Made by a program: the position numbers and the translations under genes. This document shows, piece after piece, positions 34,049 to 45,565 of a DNA stretch of 64,000 bases. Numbering within the stretch: position 1 is the first letter of the stretch; each line of letters opens with the position of its first letter. The notes beneath the pieces were generated by a model. It ran no database searches, was not told where the DNA came from, and was given only the letters and a program-made list of their open reading frames with translations. The DNA is from Lomentospora prolificans (taxonomy: Eukaryota; Ascomycota; Sordariomycetes; Microascales; Microascaceae), in the NCBI GenBank assembly GCA_029532625.1, contig JARFXM010000001.1, forward strand, positions 1,240,001 to 1,304,000, given 5' to 3'.

Positions 34049-35835
34049 TCAGTCGTACTCCCGTCTCGTCCAGCGAATGAACGAAGGCTGGGGGGGGCGA
34101 GCAAACATGGAGGTGTGATCGGTGGGAGGCACGACGCCAACCTTTCCGTCCATGGTCTGAAGCTTGAATTCACGAACAATAGTGGCGACAATCACACCCA
34201 GATTCAGGTAAGCAAACTTTTCACCAATGCAGCGGTGGCGGCCGGCGCCGAAGGGGATGTACGGGCTCTTGGTGCCCTTGGAGACGGCGCCGTATCCGTA
34301 GTCGACGGTGTCGTCAGCGCTCTCGTCGGTTTGCTGGTGAGGATTGTCCCATCGATGAGGGTTCCAACTCTTGGCGTCCTTAAAGAACACGTCGCTTGCG
34401 GCCGTCACCATGGGCGAGGCGAGGAGAACCTTGTCGGTGCCGACGATGTAAGGGGTTCCGGCGATGGGCAGGGGGTTCTTGACTTTGCGGAGGACGGAGT
34501 GGATCGAGCCGTGTAGGCGGAGGGTCTCCTTGACGACGTCCTTTAGGAGGGGAAGCTTGTCGAGGTCAGAGTATTTGAGGGGGGGAAGGCGGCCCTTCTT
34601 GCCGCAGCCGAGGTTCTGCATCTGCTCCTGGAAGAGCTCCTCGGCGATGTCGGGGTGGGCGGCTAGGCGGAGTAGAATCCATCCGCTGGCGGAAGAAGAC
34701 GAGTGCTGGCCACCCATGAGTAGCGTGATCATCATGCAAGCGATTTCGCTATCGGGAACGGGGGTTCCGTTCTTGTAGCTGGATTCCATGAGGTTCCAGA
34801 TCATATCGTCTTCGGCGTCCTCGGGACGGCCAGTCTTGCGACGCTCCTTGATAATGTCCTCGTAGATTGCTCGCATCTTGTTGTGGGCAGCGTCTCGGCG
34901 GCGGTTTCGGGGAAGGGGTAACCAGGGGAAGAGGAAATTGACGGGAGTAAAGCCCTAGTTAATATTATTAGCGGGAGGGTATTGATATTGGTGGGTAATA
35001 GGACAAAAGCCCGTGTTTATCTTGTGCTGGGGATGATCACACTCACCATGTCAAGGTCATGATACAGCCTAGCAAAATCGGTCGTCAATTTCTGACGCAC
35101 CTCTTTGCCTTGCAGTGACCGCGAGGCCGTGAATAGGGTGATATGAGACATGGCACCCGAGATATCCACGACACCCGACTCGCCTTTCCAGGCGGGGCTA
35201 CCCTTGATGTAGTCCAGCACTTCCTTCTCGATGAGGGGCACATACGACTCCAAGGCTTTTTGCGTTAGTCCGAACTTGACAAACTTCTTCTGCTCCATGA
35301 ATTTCGAGTTGGGGCAGTCGTAGACGACATCCTTTCCGAACACGGGAATGGTAAGGGGCCCGTAGATCTCGGCGGCGTCGATGTCCTGGAGCTTTCCGTT
35401 GAGGATGAAGTCGTTGCCTTCGATGCCGAGGTAGCAGGTGATTTTTCTGCCAAAGAGGGTGAAGGTGAAGACATCACCGTACTTTTGTAAGTTATTAGCA
35501 GCTGGTATCAGTCAGGGGCTCGCGAAGCACGGATGAGGTTTCTCTGGCCAGAAAAGAGAAGAAGGAACACACACCTTTGCCCGGTACTTCTCGAAGAAGC
35601 CCACGGGATCCATGCCGTAGGACACGGCATTTCCAATGTAGGGTATCCAATGAAAGACAGCCGGCGGTTCGGTCTTGCTACGAAAGAGGAATTGGCGCAC
35701 GATACTGACGAAAAGCGTGACGATGATTGCAATGAAGCCATAGGCTGCCAGTCGTAATACAGGAGCTGGCGTCTGCGGCAGCTCCATGAGCGTCATTATG
35801 GCGGCAGTGCCTGCTGGATTCCAAGTGGAGTTCAT
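34049..35835 (-). CDS. cyp51: Sterol 14-alpha-demethylase, CYP51
   Basis: Three exons: 35835-35575, 35481-35047 and 34954-34049, giving 533 residues. CYP51 is the endoplasmic reticulum P450 that removes the 14-alpha methyl group of eburicol or lanosterol in ergosterol synthesis, and is the target of azole fungicides. Seen: an N-terminal membrane helix (about residues 28-48), YGMDPVGFFEKYRAKYGDVF, RKITCYLG with the conserved tyrosine, VFGKDVVYDCPNSKFMEQKKF, the I helix MGGQHSSSS, the ExxR pair Glu375/Arg378 in KETLRLH, and the heme loop FGAGRHRCIGEKF with Cys474. The C-terminal TDHTSMFARPPQP is typical. No loss of a key residue is visible. Many ascomycetes carry two or three CYP51 copies; which paralogue this is cannot be decided here. 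Donor and acceptor sites are canonical, with TGCTAATAAC as branch in intron 1. Confidence 0.96.
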
Positions 35836-36909
35836 CGCGAGTGGCGTGACCTAACTCCGGGAAAAGGGACGGAGGGCAAGATGAAGAAGGGTGCAGAGTC
35901 GAAAGGGGGAGTAATAATAGGAGGGCTCCCTTCTGGCGGCTTTTAAACATCTTGGTCCTCTTTTTTTTTCCCGATTACGATGGATGAGATGAACTAATAC
36001 TACCTTGGCGTGAGTACAGCGCCGTCTGGGATTCAGCGGGTACAGTCATATACAATCATACTATCTAGTGTAAATCTTGGACGATTTGCGAGAGCCTGCC
36101 TGGCGACAAGCTTGTCTGGCCATCCTCGCCGCCGGTTAAGCGAGCGGCTGGTAGTTAGGTACTGAAGAATTCACAACCCGAATACGAATGCGGACCGAAT
36201 ACGACAGTGCCGCCGCCAGCGCGTCCGCGCGTTTAACGCTCTTCGCCTGAGACTGTAGAGCAAAAAAAATAATCTCCAAGCCGGGCTTAACATTAGCGTC
36301 GCCTTTAATTTATCGCCATCAAAGAGTGGGCTGACACCTCTCCCAAAGTTGATTGGCATTGGCCAGTCGAATTGCCCATCGACTGTGGAGCTTAGCTTGG
36401 AGATGAAAATTGAAGGGTTCACGCCTGGCTCCCTCAGCAGGGAGAAGCCGGGAGAGTGAAGGAACAACAGTGGCTGGCGATTATGCTTTCCCTTCTCTTC
36501 CGCCATTGCAGCCAGGCCGTGCACGCGCATCTGTTGGTGAATTGCCTGGCACTTGCCTGGAGACTGGCAACCCGAAAAATGTAGTAGGTCGCTCGCCTCT
36601 TTGATTCCAAGGACACAGAGGGCCTGGCTACTCAAGATATAGAGATATAATGCATGTGAGTAATAAAAGGTTTCAAGTAGCTTCACGGAGCAAAAACGGA
36701 CCGTATAGCGGTTTCATCGTGCAGCTTCCCCCTTCTTCTATTCTCTATATTACTTTCTAGACAGGCGAGCGTGTTGCGGCCCTTTGGAGGGATATAGGGT
36801 TTGATAACCCTCTTTGTCAATCGGGTTGATTGAGTGTATTCAATGAAAGAAGGGGAAGTGGCGGGGTTGCGATGAGTTCAGCGACAGGTGTCTGTCTCTT
36901 CGAGGCAGG

Positions 36910-36942
<33 letters not shown>

Positions 36943-38002
36943 GAGAGAAAGATAAAAAGAGCTGCCTATCGAAAAAAGATCGGAATGAATTGATGAGGTG
37001 GAGTCGGAAGCAGGCGGACAGGGGATCGCCGATCGTTCGATGTCTTTTTTTTCAGCCCTGCCTGACCTGGTGGCGAGGGGCACTCATTGTCGGAGCCAGG
37101 CAGGAAGTTAATTTAATAGTCTGCCCATCAACTCTAAAACTGCGTAGGTCTACAATCGTCGTCCGCAGAGGTTTGCGATAATATCTGCTGTAAGCAATTG
37201 ATAGATTATCGGATACTTCTGGACAAACTTGATCCCATAAGCCGCCTTGATTCGCCCAACTGGAACCAGCGAGGATATTATACTGGTGCTCGAGCCGTGC
37301 CTCTCACCATGCAAAGGTCGAGTACGAAATTTCTTGAGTGGATCGGGAAGCTAATCGATCAATGCGGTTTGTTGAGAATGCCCCATCACCGGTAGCCGAA
37401 GATGTGCATCGTTTCTACATTGCTCTTATTATGGAAATAGCTGGAGATATTCCTAATTGTAACCTGGGAGCTGCAGCCGGGGCCAAATTGAGCAAAGCTC
37501 GGGTCACGTCAGATGCATTGTTGCTCTTTAAAAAAAAAAAAAAAAAGTATAAAAAAGAATATTAAAAAGAAAAATAGAAAATTATTTACTGCTTAAGATA
37601 TTTCAAGTCTAAATTAGAATTTAATACCATGTATAAAACGACAATGAGAGTCTAGAATCCCAAGATTCGCGCGCGCGAATAGAAGTCAGTGCTGGCCATT
37701 GATCAGAGTCGATAATAGTAGGGGCGTACTTTAAATGGTTCCGAATATCAACCACCCTCGTGAACCGGGTGTTCCATCATCTAACAGATTTAGGCACCAG
37801 AATTTCCAAGCTGCCTCAAGCCAGGAGTAGCAATTACATCATTGAGAGCCCCTTGATAACTAATAATCCGTGATTACAGATCCAGGACTCATCATCTTTG
37901 CAGGCCCCAAACTTACCAGAAACTGTATCAACGACAGACACTAATACTTATGCGCTTACAGTTGACATGGCCCTGCTACGTAGCATTCATTGCCGTGACC
38001 CG
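35836..38002. other. Intergenic, no gene seen
   Basis: About 2.2 kb between the CYP51 start and the carboxylesterase stop. It holds the CYP51 promoter and two A-rich tracts (36910-36938 and about 37530-37590). Short frames near 37,200-37,560 look weakly coding but show no domain. Confidence 0.5.
36910..36938. repeat. A29 homopolymer
   Basis: Uninterrupted run of 29 A, followed by purine-rich DNA. It could be the tail of an old retroposed sequence, but no target duplication or body was recognised. Confidence 0.9.
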
Positions 38003-39862
38003 TCAGGCAAAGATATCCTGAAGCCAATACCGGCATCGGGAACCCGCGGCGCGATCTTTTACTACCTCATAGTCCGACGATGCCGCGTATTCATTGGCAA
38101 CATGGAGGATTCTGGCACCTGTTCCATAGACAGGCAACTTCCTAGCCTTGCTTCCATGTTTCGCACCGAGAACTGTAAAATCAACGATCCAGCTCTGCAT
38201 CGCTTCCGCCGTCTTCACATCGATGGGGACTCCGAATATGTCGGTCTCCCCGCCGTCGTAGAGGGAGTAAGATACATCCTGTGCATGTATACCAGGACAC
38301 ATGTCAAAGTAATATCCCCTCGTACGGTTGCGGTACGCTAGATTGACGCCGAAAGCGTGACAGTCAAATATCGCTTCACCGGTCGCAAGCATCAGTCTCT
38401 CGGTATGGTTTCTGTACGGCTGCGCTCCCGACATATCCGGTGGGTAGATCTCGGTGGCTAGAATGTTCAGTTTGTTGGGCTCCAAGTCAGGGAGGAGGCT
38501 AGAGAAATATCCCCTAAAGCCTTCGTCGTCTTCGACACGAGTGTCACTGAAGAGTCCGCCTTCCCTGCTGTTGTGAGAAACGAGGACTTCAACATCTTGA
38601 TCAACCCTGCCTCTGAGCAAGAGACGAGAAAGAATGTCAGGGATAAACTTCCCATCCACATTGAGTTCTTCGTATTTTTGTTAGTCTCAACTGAAACATA
38701 ATCTATTACATTCTGATAGCAGTGGCAGAACTTACGAAAGATAGTATTTGCAATTGACCCGTTACCGACCATCGCTTTGTTGGACGCTTGGAGTTCTGCC
38801 TCTGGCAAAGCCTTCAGTTCGTCGTAGGTATCTAAGCCAGTAGTTTCCAAAAGGTAATCGTAGACAGGTTCGTACTGGTCGGCGTGGAGTATGGGCTTGA
38901 TCGCAGGACTCTGGATGATTGCCCGCTGAAAAGGCGACGAGCCATCCTCTCCGCCAAACGCTGCGAGTTGTGCTAGAACGCTGCCGCCACCGGCGGACTC
39001 TCCAATTAATGTAACCTGGTCAGGGTCACCACCAAACCTGTGTATATTACTTTGCACCCATTTGAGGGATAATCTCTGGTCGTAGAGTCCCGCATTGGAC
39101 ACAATGTCGTCCATTCCCCGCTTGCGCGGTGGAAAGCCAAAGACACCACTGGGTGGGTTATTAGTCCGAGTGTATCAAAGAGTCACTCCTTGTCCGTAAT
39201 ACTAAACCAGTGCACTTACAGCCGATAATTCATGGTTACCACAATCATTCCACCCCGACCGTCTTTGAGACTATGGGCAACAATGCCAGTCGCGTCAATC
39301 GCTTCCTTGGACCATTTGGTATACCCGCCACCATGTATCCAAACCAAGACCGGCCTCTTCTCTCGGAAGCGGTCATTCCAGATTTGCTTCGGCACATAGA
39401 CATCCAGAAGCAGGCAATCCTCCGATTGAACCAAGCCCTCTGAACTTCCAAGCGCTAGGTCTGAGGAATTCCCGCAAGCGGCAGCATACTCGCGCACGAT
39501 GGGCAAAGTATACGCGGAATTGTTCCCCGTAGCTTGATAGCAGATTCGTGTGTTCAAGCCGTCATCGATGGTACGATTGATTGTAACCCTGGGAATGGGA
39601 GCTTTGAATCGGAGGTCACCGACTGGCGGTTCGGCATAGGGGATGTTCTTGAAGATGTAGTGTAATGGCCGAGTTGCCTTGAACTCGGGTCAGTTCCAAC
39701 ACACCAAGCGCTTCAGAAGGAGAAATGAGGGTCGCATACATTCTCAATTGCGCGATGCCTTGATGTCCCAAGATCGACAACGGGGGGACAAGCATGTCGG
39801 CCACCGACAAAAACGACACCACTCGAAATTAATGCAAACACAATGGCTACAGCTAAAAACAT
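38003..39862 (-). CDS. Secreted type-B carboxylesterase
   Basis: Four exons: 39862-39740, 39683-39220, 39148-38736 and 38667-38003, giving 554 residues. It is an alpha/beta-hydrolase of the carboxylesterase/lipase (type B) family, cutting ester bonds; the substrate is unknown. The first 20 or so residues are hydrophobic and end near GG-R, a likely signal peptide, so it is probably secreted. Seen: PPVVDLGTSRHR, FKNIPYAEPPVGDLRF, SEDCLLLDVYVP, the oxyanion loop HGGGY, MNYRLGVFGFP, the nucleophile elbow GESAGGG with Ser247, SHNSREGGLFSD with the likely acidic residue, and IHAQDVSY with the likely catalytic His. The family usually has DEG where REG stands here, yet the Glu is kept. Each splice restores a conserved block. 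It is the last ordinary gene before the repeat block. Confidence 0.92.
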
Positions 39863-40264
39863 GATGTTCGTCAGTTTACTGTCCAGGAGACAAAATCGGG
39901 GAATAGAAGAATAATAGGCCCCCTTTCCCCCTCCCGGGACAGGTCTTTATGAGGGTGTCGCTGACTGGTAATGCTAGCCAATGCGAGGAAGCTCTTAAGC
40001 GATATTAATACTCGGAACCGGGTAATAAAGAGGCCGCCTTCCCAGTATCTGGGGAAAATGCAGTGGCACTAAGAATATGCCGGTTGGTGCGGGGAAACCC
40101 GAAGGACCTCTCCAAAAACTCATGGATGTGCTTGGATTAGCATCCATGGATGGATATAAGTGATCAATTGTTAACCAAGCTGTGCATATGTAAGCTGCCA
40201 TCTTACACCCCTCACTTTCAGCGAACAAGGCCCTCTAATCCTTCCAATCCCTGTTCCCATATAG
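39863..40264. other. Promoter flank up to the composition boundary
   Basis: Ordinary composition with CpA present; it should hold the carboxylesterase promoter. It ends where the AT-rich block begins. Confidence 0.6.
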
Positions 40265-42301
40265 GTTTAATCCCTCTATTCTGCCACAACAGCAATTAGG
40301 GTCTAGTACCAGTCAGAACCCTCTATAGGCAGAAACTAATACTAGTACTATCTATACTATACATATACTTCATAGGGGCTATATCCCCTATTTTATAATA
40401 AGTACTAGTATAGTATAAATACTACTATACTAGCCTATCCTCTATAGTATAATTATTAGTAATCCTCCCCTTTTTAGTCCTTACTAATATCCTCTATAGA
40501 TCTACTACTTTCTCCTCCCCCTTCCTCCTTTATAATCCTATCTAGTATAGTATCTCCTACTACTACTACTTTAATCTCCTCTAACTCTTTAAGCTAGTCC
40601 TATAGCTATACTACTAGGTTATATATTAGGATATATCCTATATATATCACTTATTATAAGATTAGCTTAGAGGTATTAAGCTTCCTTATAGTATAGTATA
40701 GTTAATTAGAAGTATATAGCTAGTTATCTAGGTAATAGATATATACTAGTAAGTATAAGAGGACTAGATATATAAAGGACTTTATATTAGTCTTATATTT
40801 ATAAGTTAGAGAGTCTACTATATATATCTATAATAAGTAGTCTTATAGGTTTATATATCTTATCTAAGCCTATATTAAAAAGCTACTCTAGGTTTATATA
40901 AGGCCCTTATATACTCTATAGATATCCTTACTATTCTAGTTAGGTAATATACCTTTATAGGATACTTCTAAATAAGTATTAATAGTAACTAAGTATATAG
41001 AGATTTACTTCTTCTATTCTTTAGTAGTTATTACCTATATCTATCTAGATAGGATATTATTATATTCCTTATAGGGGTAGAAGTAACCTCTTACTATATA
41101 TTAGCTATTATAGGGCTTAATAGTCTTTATAGCCTAATAGTATAAATCCTTAGACTTAAATTAGTAGTCCCTTTAATTAAGGAGACTTATAGTATACTAG
41201 TTAAAGTAGAGGTCTAGGGGGAGGATATTAATCTTAGTTATAACTACTAGATTAGGTATTATTCTATAGGCCTTTATAACTATATATATATAAGCTATTT
41301 AAGTTATATTAAGTTATAAGGTAGCTCTTATTAGGATTTACTAATCTTTTAGGGTTAAAGTATACTAGATAGCTATACTATAGACTACTATACTATAGAT
41401 AACTATAGTAAAGATAGTATAAGCTTATAGGAGGTTTATACTTTATATCTTAGTAATAAAGTATATAAGTATATACTACTAGGTCTAGAGTTTATACTAA
41501 ACCTATTTAATATAAGTATAAAATTATAATTTCTAGTCTAGCTAGATACTAAGGAAGTAGGCTAAAGTAGCTAACCTTAGAGTAGTTATAATATCTAGCT
41601 AGATAGTATTTATAAAGGGCTAATATAACCTTCTAAAGTAGAGGAGTTTACTTTTCCTAGAGGAGAAGGATATACCCCTCTCTATAGCCTACTACCTTAT
41701 AGTATCCTATATACTCTCTAGTATATAATAGTATTTTTTAGGGGTTCTTCTAGGGGTAAGGAGATTAGTATTATCTATATATCCTAAGGCTATAACTCCC
41801 TAGTAAGTCTAGAGGTACTAGAAGAGTAGTATAGTAAAGAGGATAAATAGGATAGAAGAGAGGGGGGATCCCTAGGGGACCTTAGTAGTAGTAGATATAA
41901 TCTCTAAGATATAGTTATTAAACTAAAGCTCTATAGTCTTATCTTTAAAGTAGTATTTAACCTAGGATATTAGCTATACTAGGAGGTTTAGGGATTTAAG
42001 TATATAGATAAACTAGTAGTAGTTAATAGTATTAAATATACCCTAGAGATCTAGTTATAGGAGAGATATTATAAAGTTATTCTACTATATCTTCTTAACT
42101 ATATCTACTACTAGTTAAGTAGTTAGTTTAGTAGACTATATTTTATAATTACTTATTTAGCCCTTTAGGAGGATATAATTAGCTTCTATAGTATTAATAA
42201 GTTTCTAAGTAATAACCTTCTCTATAGTTTTACTTATTATACTAAGTAAAGTAATTAAGTATTAGGATTTAGGCTTATATAATTAAGAGTTATCCTTACT
42301 A
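40265..42301 (-). mobile_element. RIP-mutated LINE (non-LTR) remnant, reverse transcriptase part
   Basis: AT-rich, CpA-poor DNA with minus-strand frames broken only by TAG and TAA codons. Reading those as mutated glutamine or arginine codons shows a LINE reverse transcriptase: ITLLSIISKTIEKVI near 42,240; LDL-GIFNTIN; VP-GSPLSSILFILFT at about 41,880-41,840; and LGYIDNTNLL at about 41,790-41,760, where the catalytic DD has become DN. The body continues towards 40,265 without clear features; no poly-T marking a 3' tail is seen. The reverse transcriptase is cut off upstream exactly where the chromovirus begins at 42,307, so the rest should lie beyond that element. It cannot be functional. Confidence 0.75.
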
Positions 42302-42306
42302 GGTTT

Positions 42307-42739
42307 TGTCACGGGCCGATCCGGCCTCTTATGCAGGCCGGGCGGACAAGCATGGCAGAAAAGGGTAAACTCCAGCGCAACCTGGAAAGACTAGGATTGG
42401 GTAGTACAACCTGGGCTAATTAATAGAGGACCGCACTTAGAACACAAGTAGTCTATAGGGGACTGTATTAGAGGCAAGTATAGTCTATAGAAGGACTATA
42501 CCTTTAGGGCCTATAGTCCTAAGGAAGATGAAGTCTATATAAGTTATAGTTATTACTATTATATATTCTAGTTATTCTTTAGTTCTATAGTAGTTAATTT
42601 AAGTTACTCTATAAACTATACTTGAATATATATTATAGACTTTTATTATTACTATCTAACTACCTTACTTATCTACTAATAGGCCTAACTATTCTAACCT
42701 TAAAGTAACTAATCCTATTAGAAGTATTAGAATATTATA
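42307..42739 (+). repeat. 5' LTR of chromovirus copy 1
   Basis: 433 bp. The outer tip TGTCACGGGCCGATCCGG is GC-rich and well preserved, whereas the inner end (…AATATTATA) is strongly mutated compared with the same bases at the outer edge of the other copies. Confidence 0.9.
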
Positions 42740-42805
42740 TATTAACTACTCCTATTTAGTAAGTAACCCTTTTAAATAGTAAAGAAACTAATAGTAGGAA
42801 CTATA

Positions 42806-44308
42806 GTGAATGAAACTGCATCTAGTACTAGTATTATAGCTGCTAGTAAGGAATAGCTTACTAAAAAGATTAAGGAACTTATAGAGCAACTTTAATAAGC
42901 CTGATAGTAGAATACTTAACTCTAGGAATAATACTAACTTATTATATATAAAGATATGTTATCTCTTTTCTAAACTATTATCTAATCTACTACTGATACT
43001 ATTATAGAAGTAAGGAAGCCTAAGGTCTACTTTCTAGGACCTAAGAAGTTTGATAGAAGCTATATTAAGCTATAGTCCTTCCTTATATATATGAGGGTGT
43101 ATTATAACTACTATAGAATTACTGATGCTACTACTAAAGTTACTAGTATAGTAGGATTCCTGGTTGGAGATACTATAGTATAGTTTGAACTAACCTTATA
43201 GGACTACTATACTAGTAAACCTATATAATAAGACAATATGACTAAAAGTATGTTTAAAAACTATAATAACTTTGAAGAAGCTATTAAAGGGGCTTTTAGA
43301 GATCTAGATAAAGACCAGACTATGAAATAAAAGCTTAGGGAAACCTGATAAAAGACTTTAGCCTTAGAATATATATCTAAGTTCTAATAAATTACTATAT
43401 ACCTTGAATAGGATAATGAATCTATAATTAAATACTTCTACTATAGGTTAAAGGATAAAGTAAAAGATGAAATTAATAAGATCCTGGATACTCCTATAGA
43501 ACTTAGAAAGTATATAGACCTTACTATTAGGATTAATAACTAACTATATTAATAGTGACTAGAGAAATGCTAGAAGACACTATATAGTAGAGGATATAGT
43601 AAAAAATAGGAAGCTAATACTAGAAAATAATAGAATAGTAATACCTTATAGGGAACTTACCTAGGGCCTATAGAACTTGATTCTACTATATGAAAAGATG
43701 ACTATAGAATTAAGAAATGAATAGAGGACTATCTTAGTAAATGCTATACCTATGGCTATATAGGATATTTTATAAGAGAATACTAAAATAGAGGAAACTA
43801 GGGAGTAGGGAGAAAAGAATAAGGAGACTAAAAGAATAAGAGCTAGAGACCTATACCTTAAGGAAAAACCTAGAGTAATAATAAGTAAAGTAGGGCTAGT
43901 AATAAACCTACTACCTAGACTTAGACCTTAGCTAGTAGTACTATCCTAGACTACTAAGTTATATATTAGACTGTATACTATGATGATAACTATTAAGTAT
44001 ACTATAATAGGAAGGATAGAGCTGGATACTACCTATAAAAACTATAAACCCTTATAACTATAGAAAGAGAAAAGGCTGGACTAAGTAACCTTAAAGCTAA
44101 TAATATTGAAAAGGAGATGCTTATAGTACTTAAAAAGTACCTAGGAGTAGAAGTAAAAGAACTAAATATTGCTGTATTCTACTAGAAGTATCACAACTAT
44201 AAGTAAGGCAAGAAACCACCTATAGAATACACTCAATATATGGAGTGGATCTGAATTACCTTGTAATAATAATGAAAAGGGAAAGAGGTTAAGAACTAAG
44301 GACTTCCC
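42806..44308 (+). pseudogene. gag of chromovirus copy 1 (first part)
   Basis: One frame reads through with TAG/TAA in place of Gln and Arg codons. Seen: KKPKVYFLGPKKFDRS, AIKGAFRDLDKD, SIIKYFYYRLKDKVKDEI, and a zinc knuckle at about 43,735-43,780 reading C-x2-Y-x4-Y-x4-Y, that is CCHC with Cys and His changed to Tyr, as G-to-A and C-to-T changes would give. The frame is cut at 44,308 by the insertion of copy 2. Confidence 0.8.
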
Positions 44309-44741
44309 TGTGATGTTCCAACACTTCCAATAGGGTTAGTCACTTTAAGGTTAGAATAGTCAGGCCTATTAGTAGATAAGTGAGGCAGTCAGATAGTAAC
44401 AATAAAGGTCTATAATATATATTCAAGTATGGTTCATAGAGTGACTTGAATTAACTACTATAGAACTAAAGAATAACTAGAATATATAATAGTAATAACT
44501 ATAACTTATATAGACTTCATCTTCCTTAGGACTATAGGCCCTAAAGGTATAGTCCTTCTATAGACTGTACTTACCTCTGATATAGTCCCCTATAGACTGC
44601 TTATGTTCTAAGTACAGTCCTCTATTGATTAGCCTAGGTTGTGCTACCTAATCCTAGTCTTTCTAGGTTATACTAGAGTTTACCCTTTTCTACTATACTT
44701 ATCTACCCAGCCTATATAAAAGGCTAGATTAGCCTATAACA
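44309..44741 (-). repeat. 3' LTR of copy 2
   Basis: 433 bp. The outer tip TGTGATGTTCCAACACTTC (plus-strand reading) is nearly unmutated, while the inner tip reads ATAACA with lost CpA/TpG. Confidence 0.92.
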
Positions 44742-44746
44742 TAATA

Positions 44747-44758
44747 CCTCCTCTCCTT
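44747..44758 (-). other. Polypurine tract of copy 2
   Basis: AAGGAGAGGAGG on the minus strand, five bases inside the 3' LTR; the primer site for plus-strand DNA synthesis in LTR elements. Confidence 0.7.
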
Positions 44759-44947
44759 AGTCTTTATCCCTAAAGACCTTTTTATTTTTTTTTTAATCCC
44801 TATTAGCCCTAACCTATTAGTCCTTCTAGGTTAGTCTAACTTCTCCCCTTTTCCTTCCTTTACTATAATACTAATAGTATATTAAACTAGGTAGTAAAAT
44901 ACTCTTCTATATAATCCCTTAGAAAGAAATAAAAGAATAAAAAGCTT

Positions 44948-45565
44948 GTAGAATATATTTCTTCCTTTAGTGATAACTTTGAAATACTGTATACCTGTTA
45001 TTATTACTAGAAGAAGGTATACTATATAGTACTGAATTCTTCCTAATATTTAGCCTATACTAAGGGGAAGTATACTTATAATAGTTCCCTAGTAGCTTCA
45101 TCTTATAGGTATTTTCTATCTCCCCTACCTTCCTTATAGTAGTCCTAACTTTTTCTAGTATCCTATAATATAGCTAAAACTAAAAAGGTAGATAAGGCTT
45201 TAGAAAAATCTGAGGACTAGTTTTTTGAAATTATAGTAAGGATTACCTACCTCTATTATTAGTAGAAACTCTTTAAAGAGTAAGGTAATAAACTTTATTA
45301 GTATAATATTACTAGTTTATTAATAGAGGAGGAGAGGGATACTCTTATTATTAAGACTTAGTAGGCTATTAGGGATACTTAGTCCCTTAGTACTTTTAGG
45401 GTACTTGATTAGGATACCCTTAGTCTCACTTCTGACCTCCTACTATTAGATCTTGAGGTTTCCCTAGGTTCTCCTAGTGAAACTTTATAAGTAATATTAG
45501 GCTCCTAGCTAGATTCTAGATAGGCTCTTAAGTATTTTTATTATAGTTATAGCCTTTCTATTTAA
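44948..45565 (+). pseudogene. Antisense Cys-rich frame in copy 2
   Basis: 206 codons on the strand opposite to gag-pol, between polypurine tract and chromodomain. Reading TAG/TAA as mutated Gln/Arg gives EYISSFSDN, a Cys/Tyr array matching C-x2-C-x6-C…C-x2-C-x4-C, a basic and helical middle (KKVDKALEKSED) and EEERDTLI-KT--AIRDTQSL. The start reads GTA here where copies 1 and 3 have ATG. It overlaps the 3' end of pol. Confidence 0.5.

Noticed and set aside
10348..35835. Secondary-metabolite cluster around the LaeA-like gene, SDR and P450
   Set aside because: No polyketide, peptide or terpene synthase is present, the P450 is CYP51, and the genes are separated by many kb.
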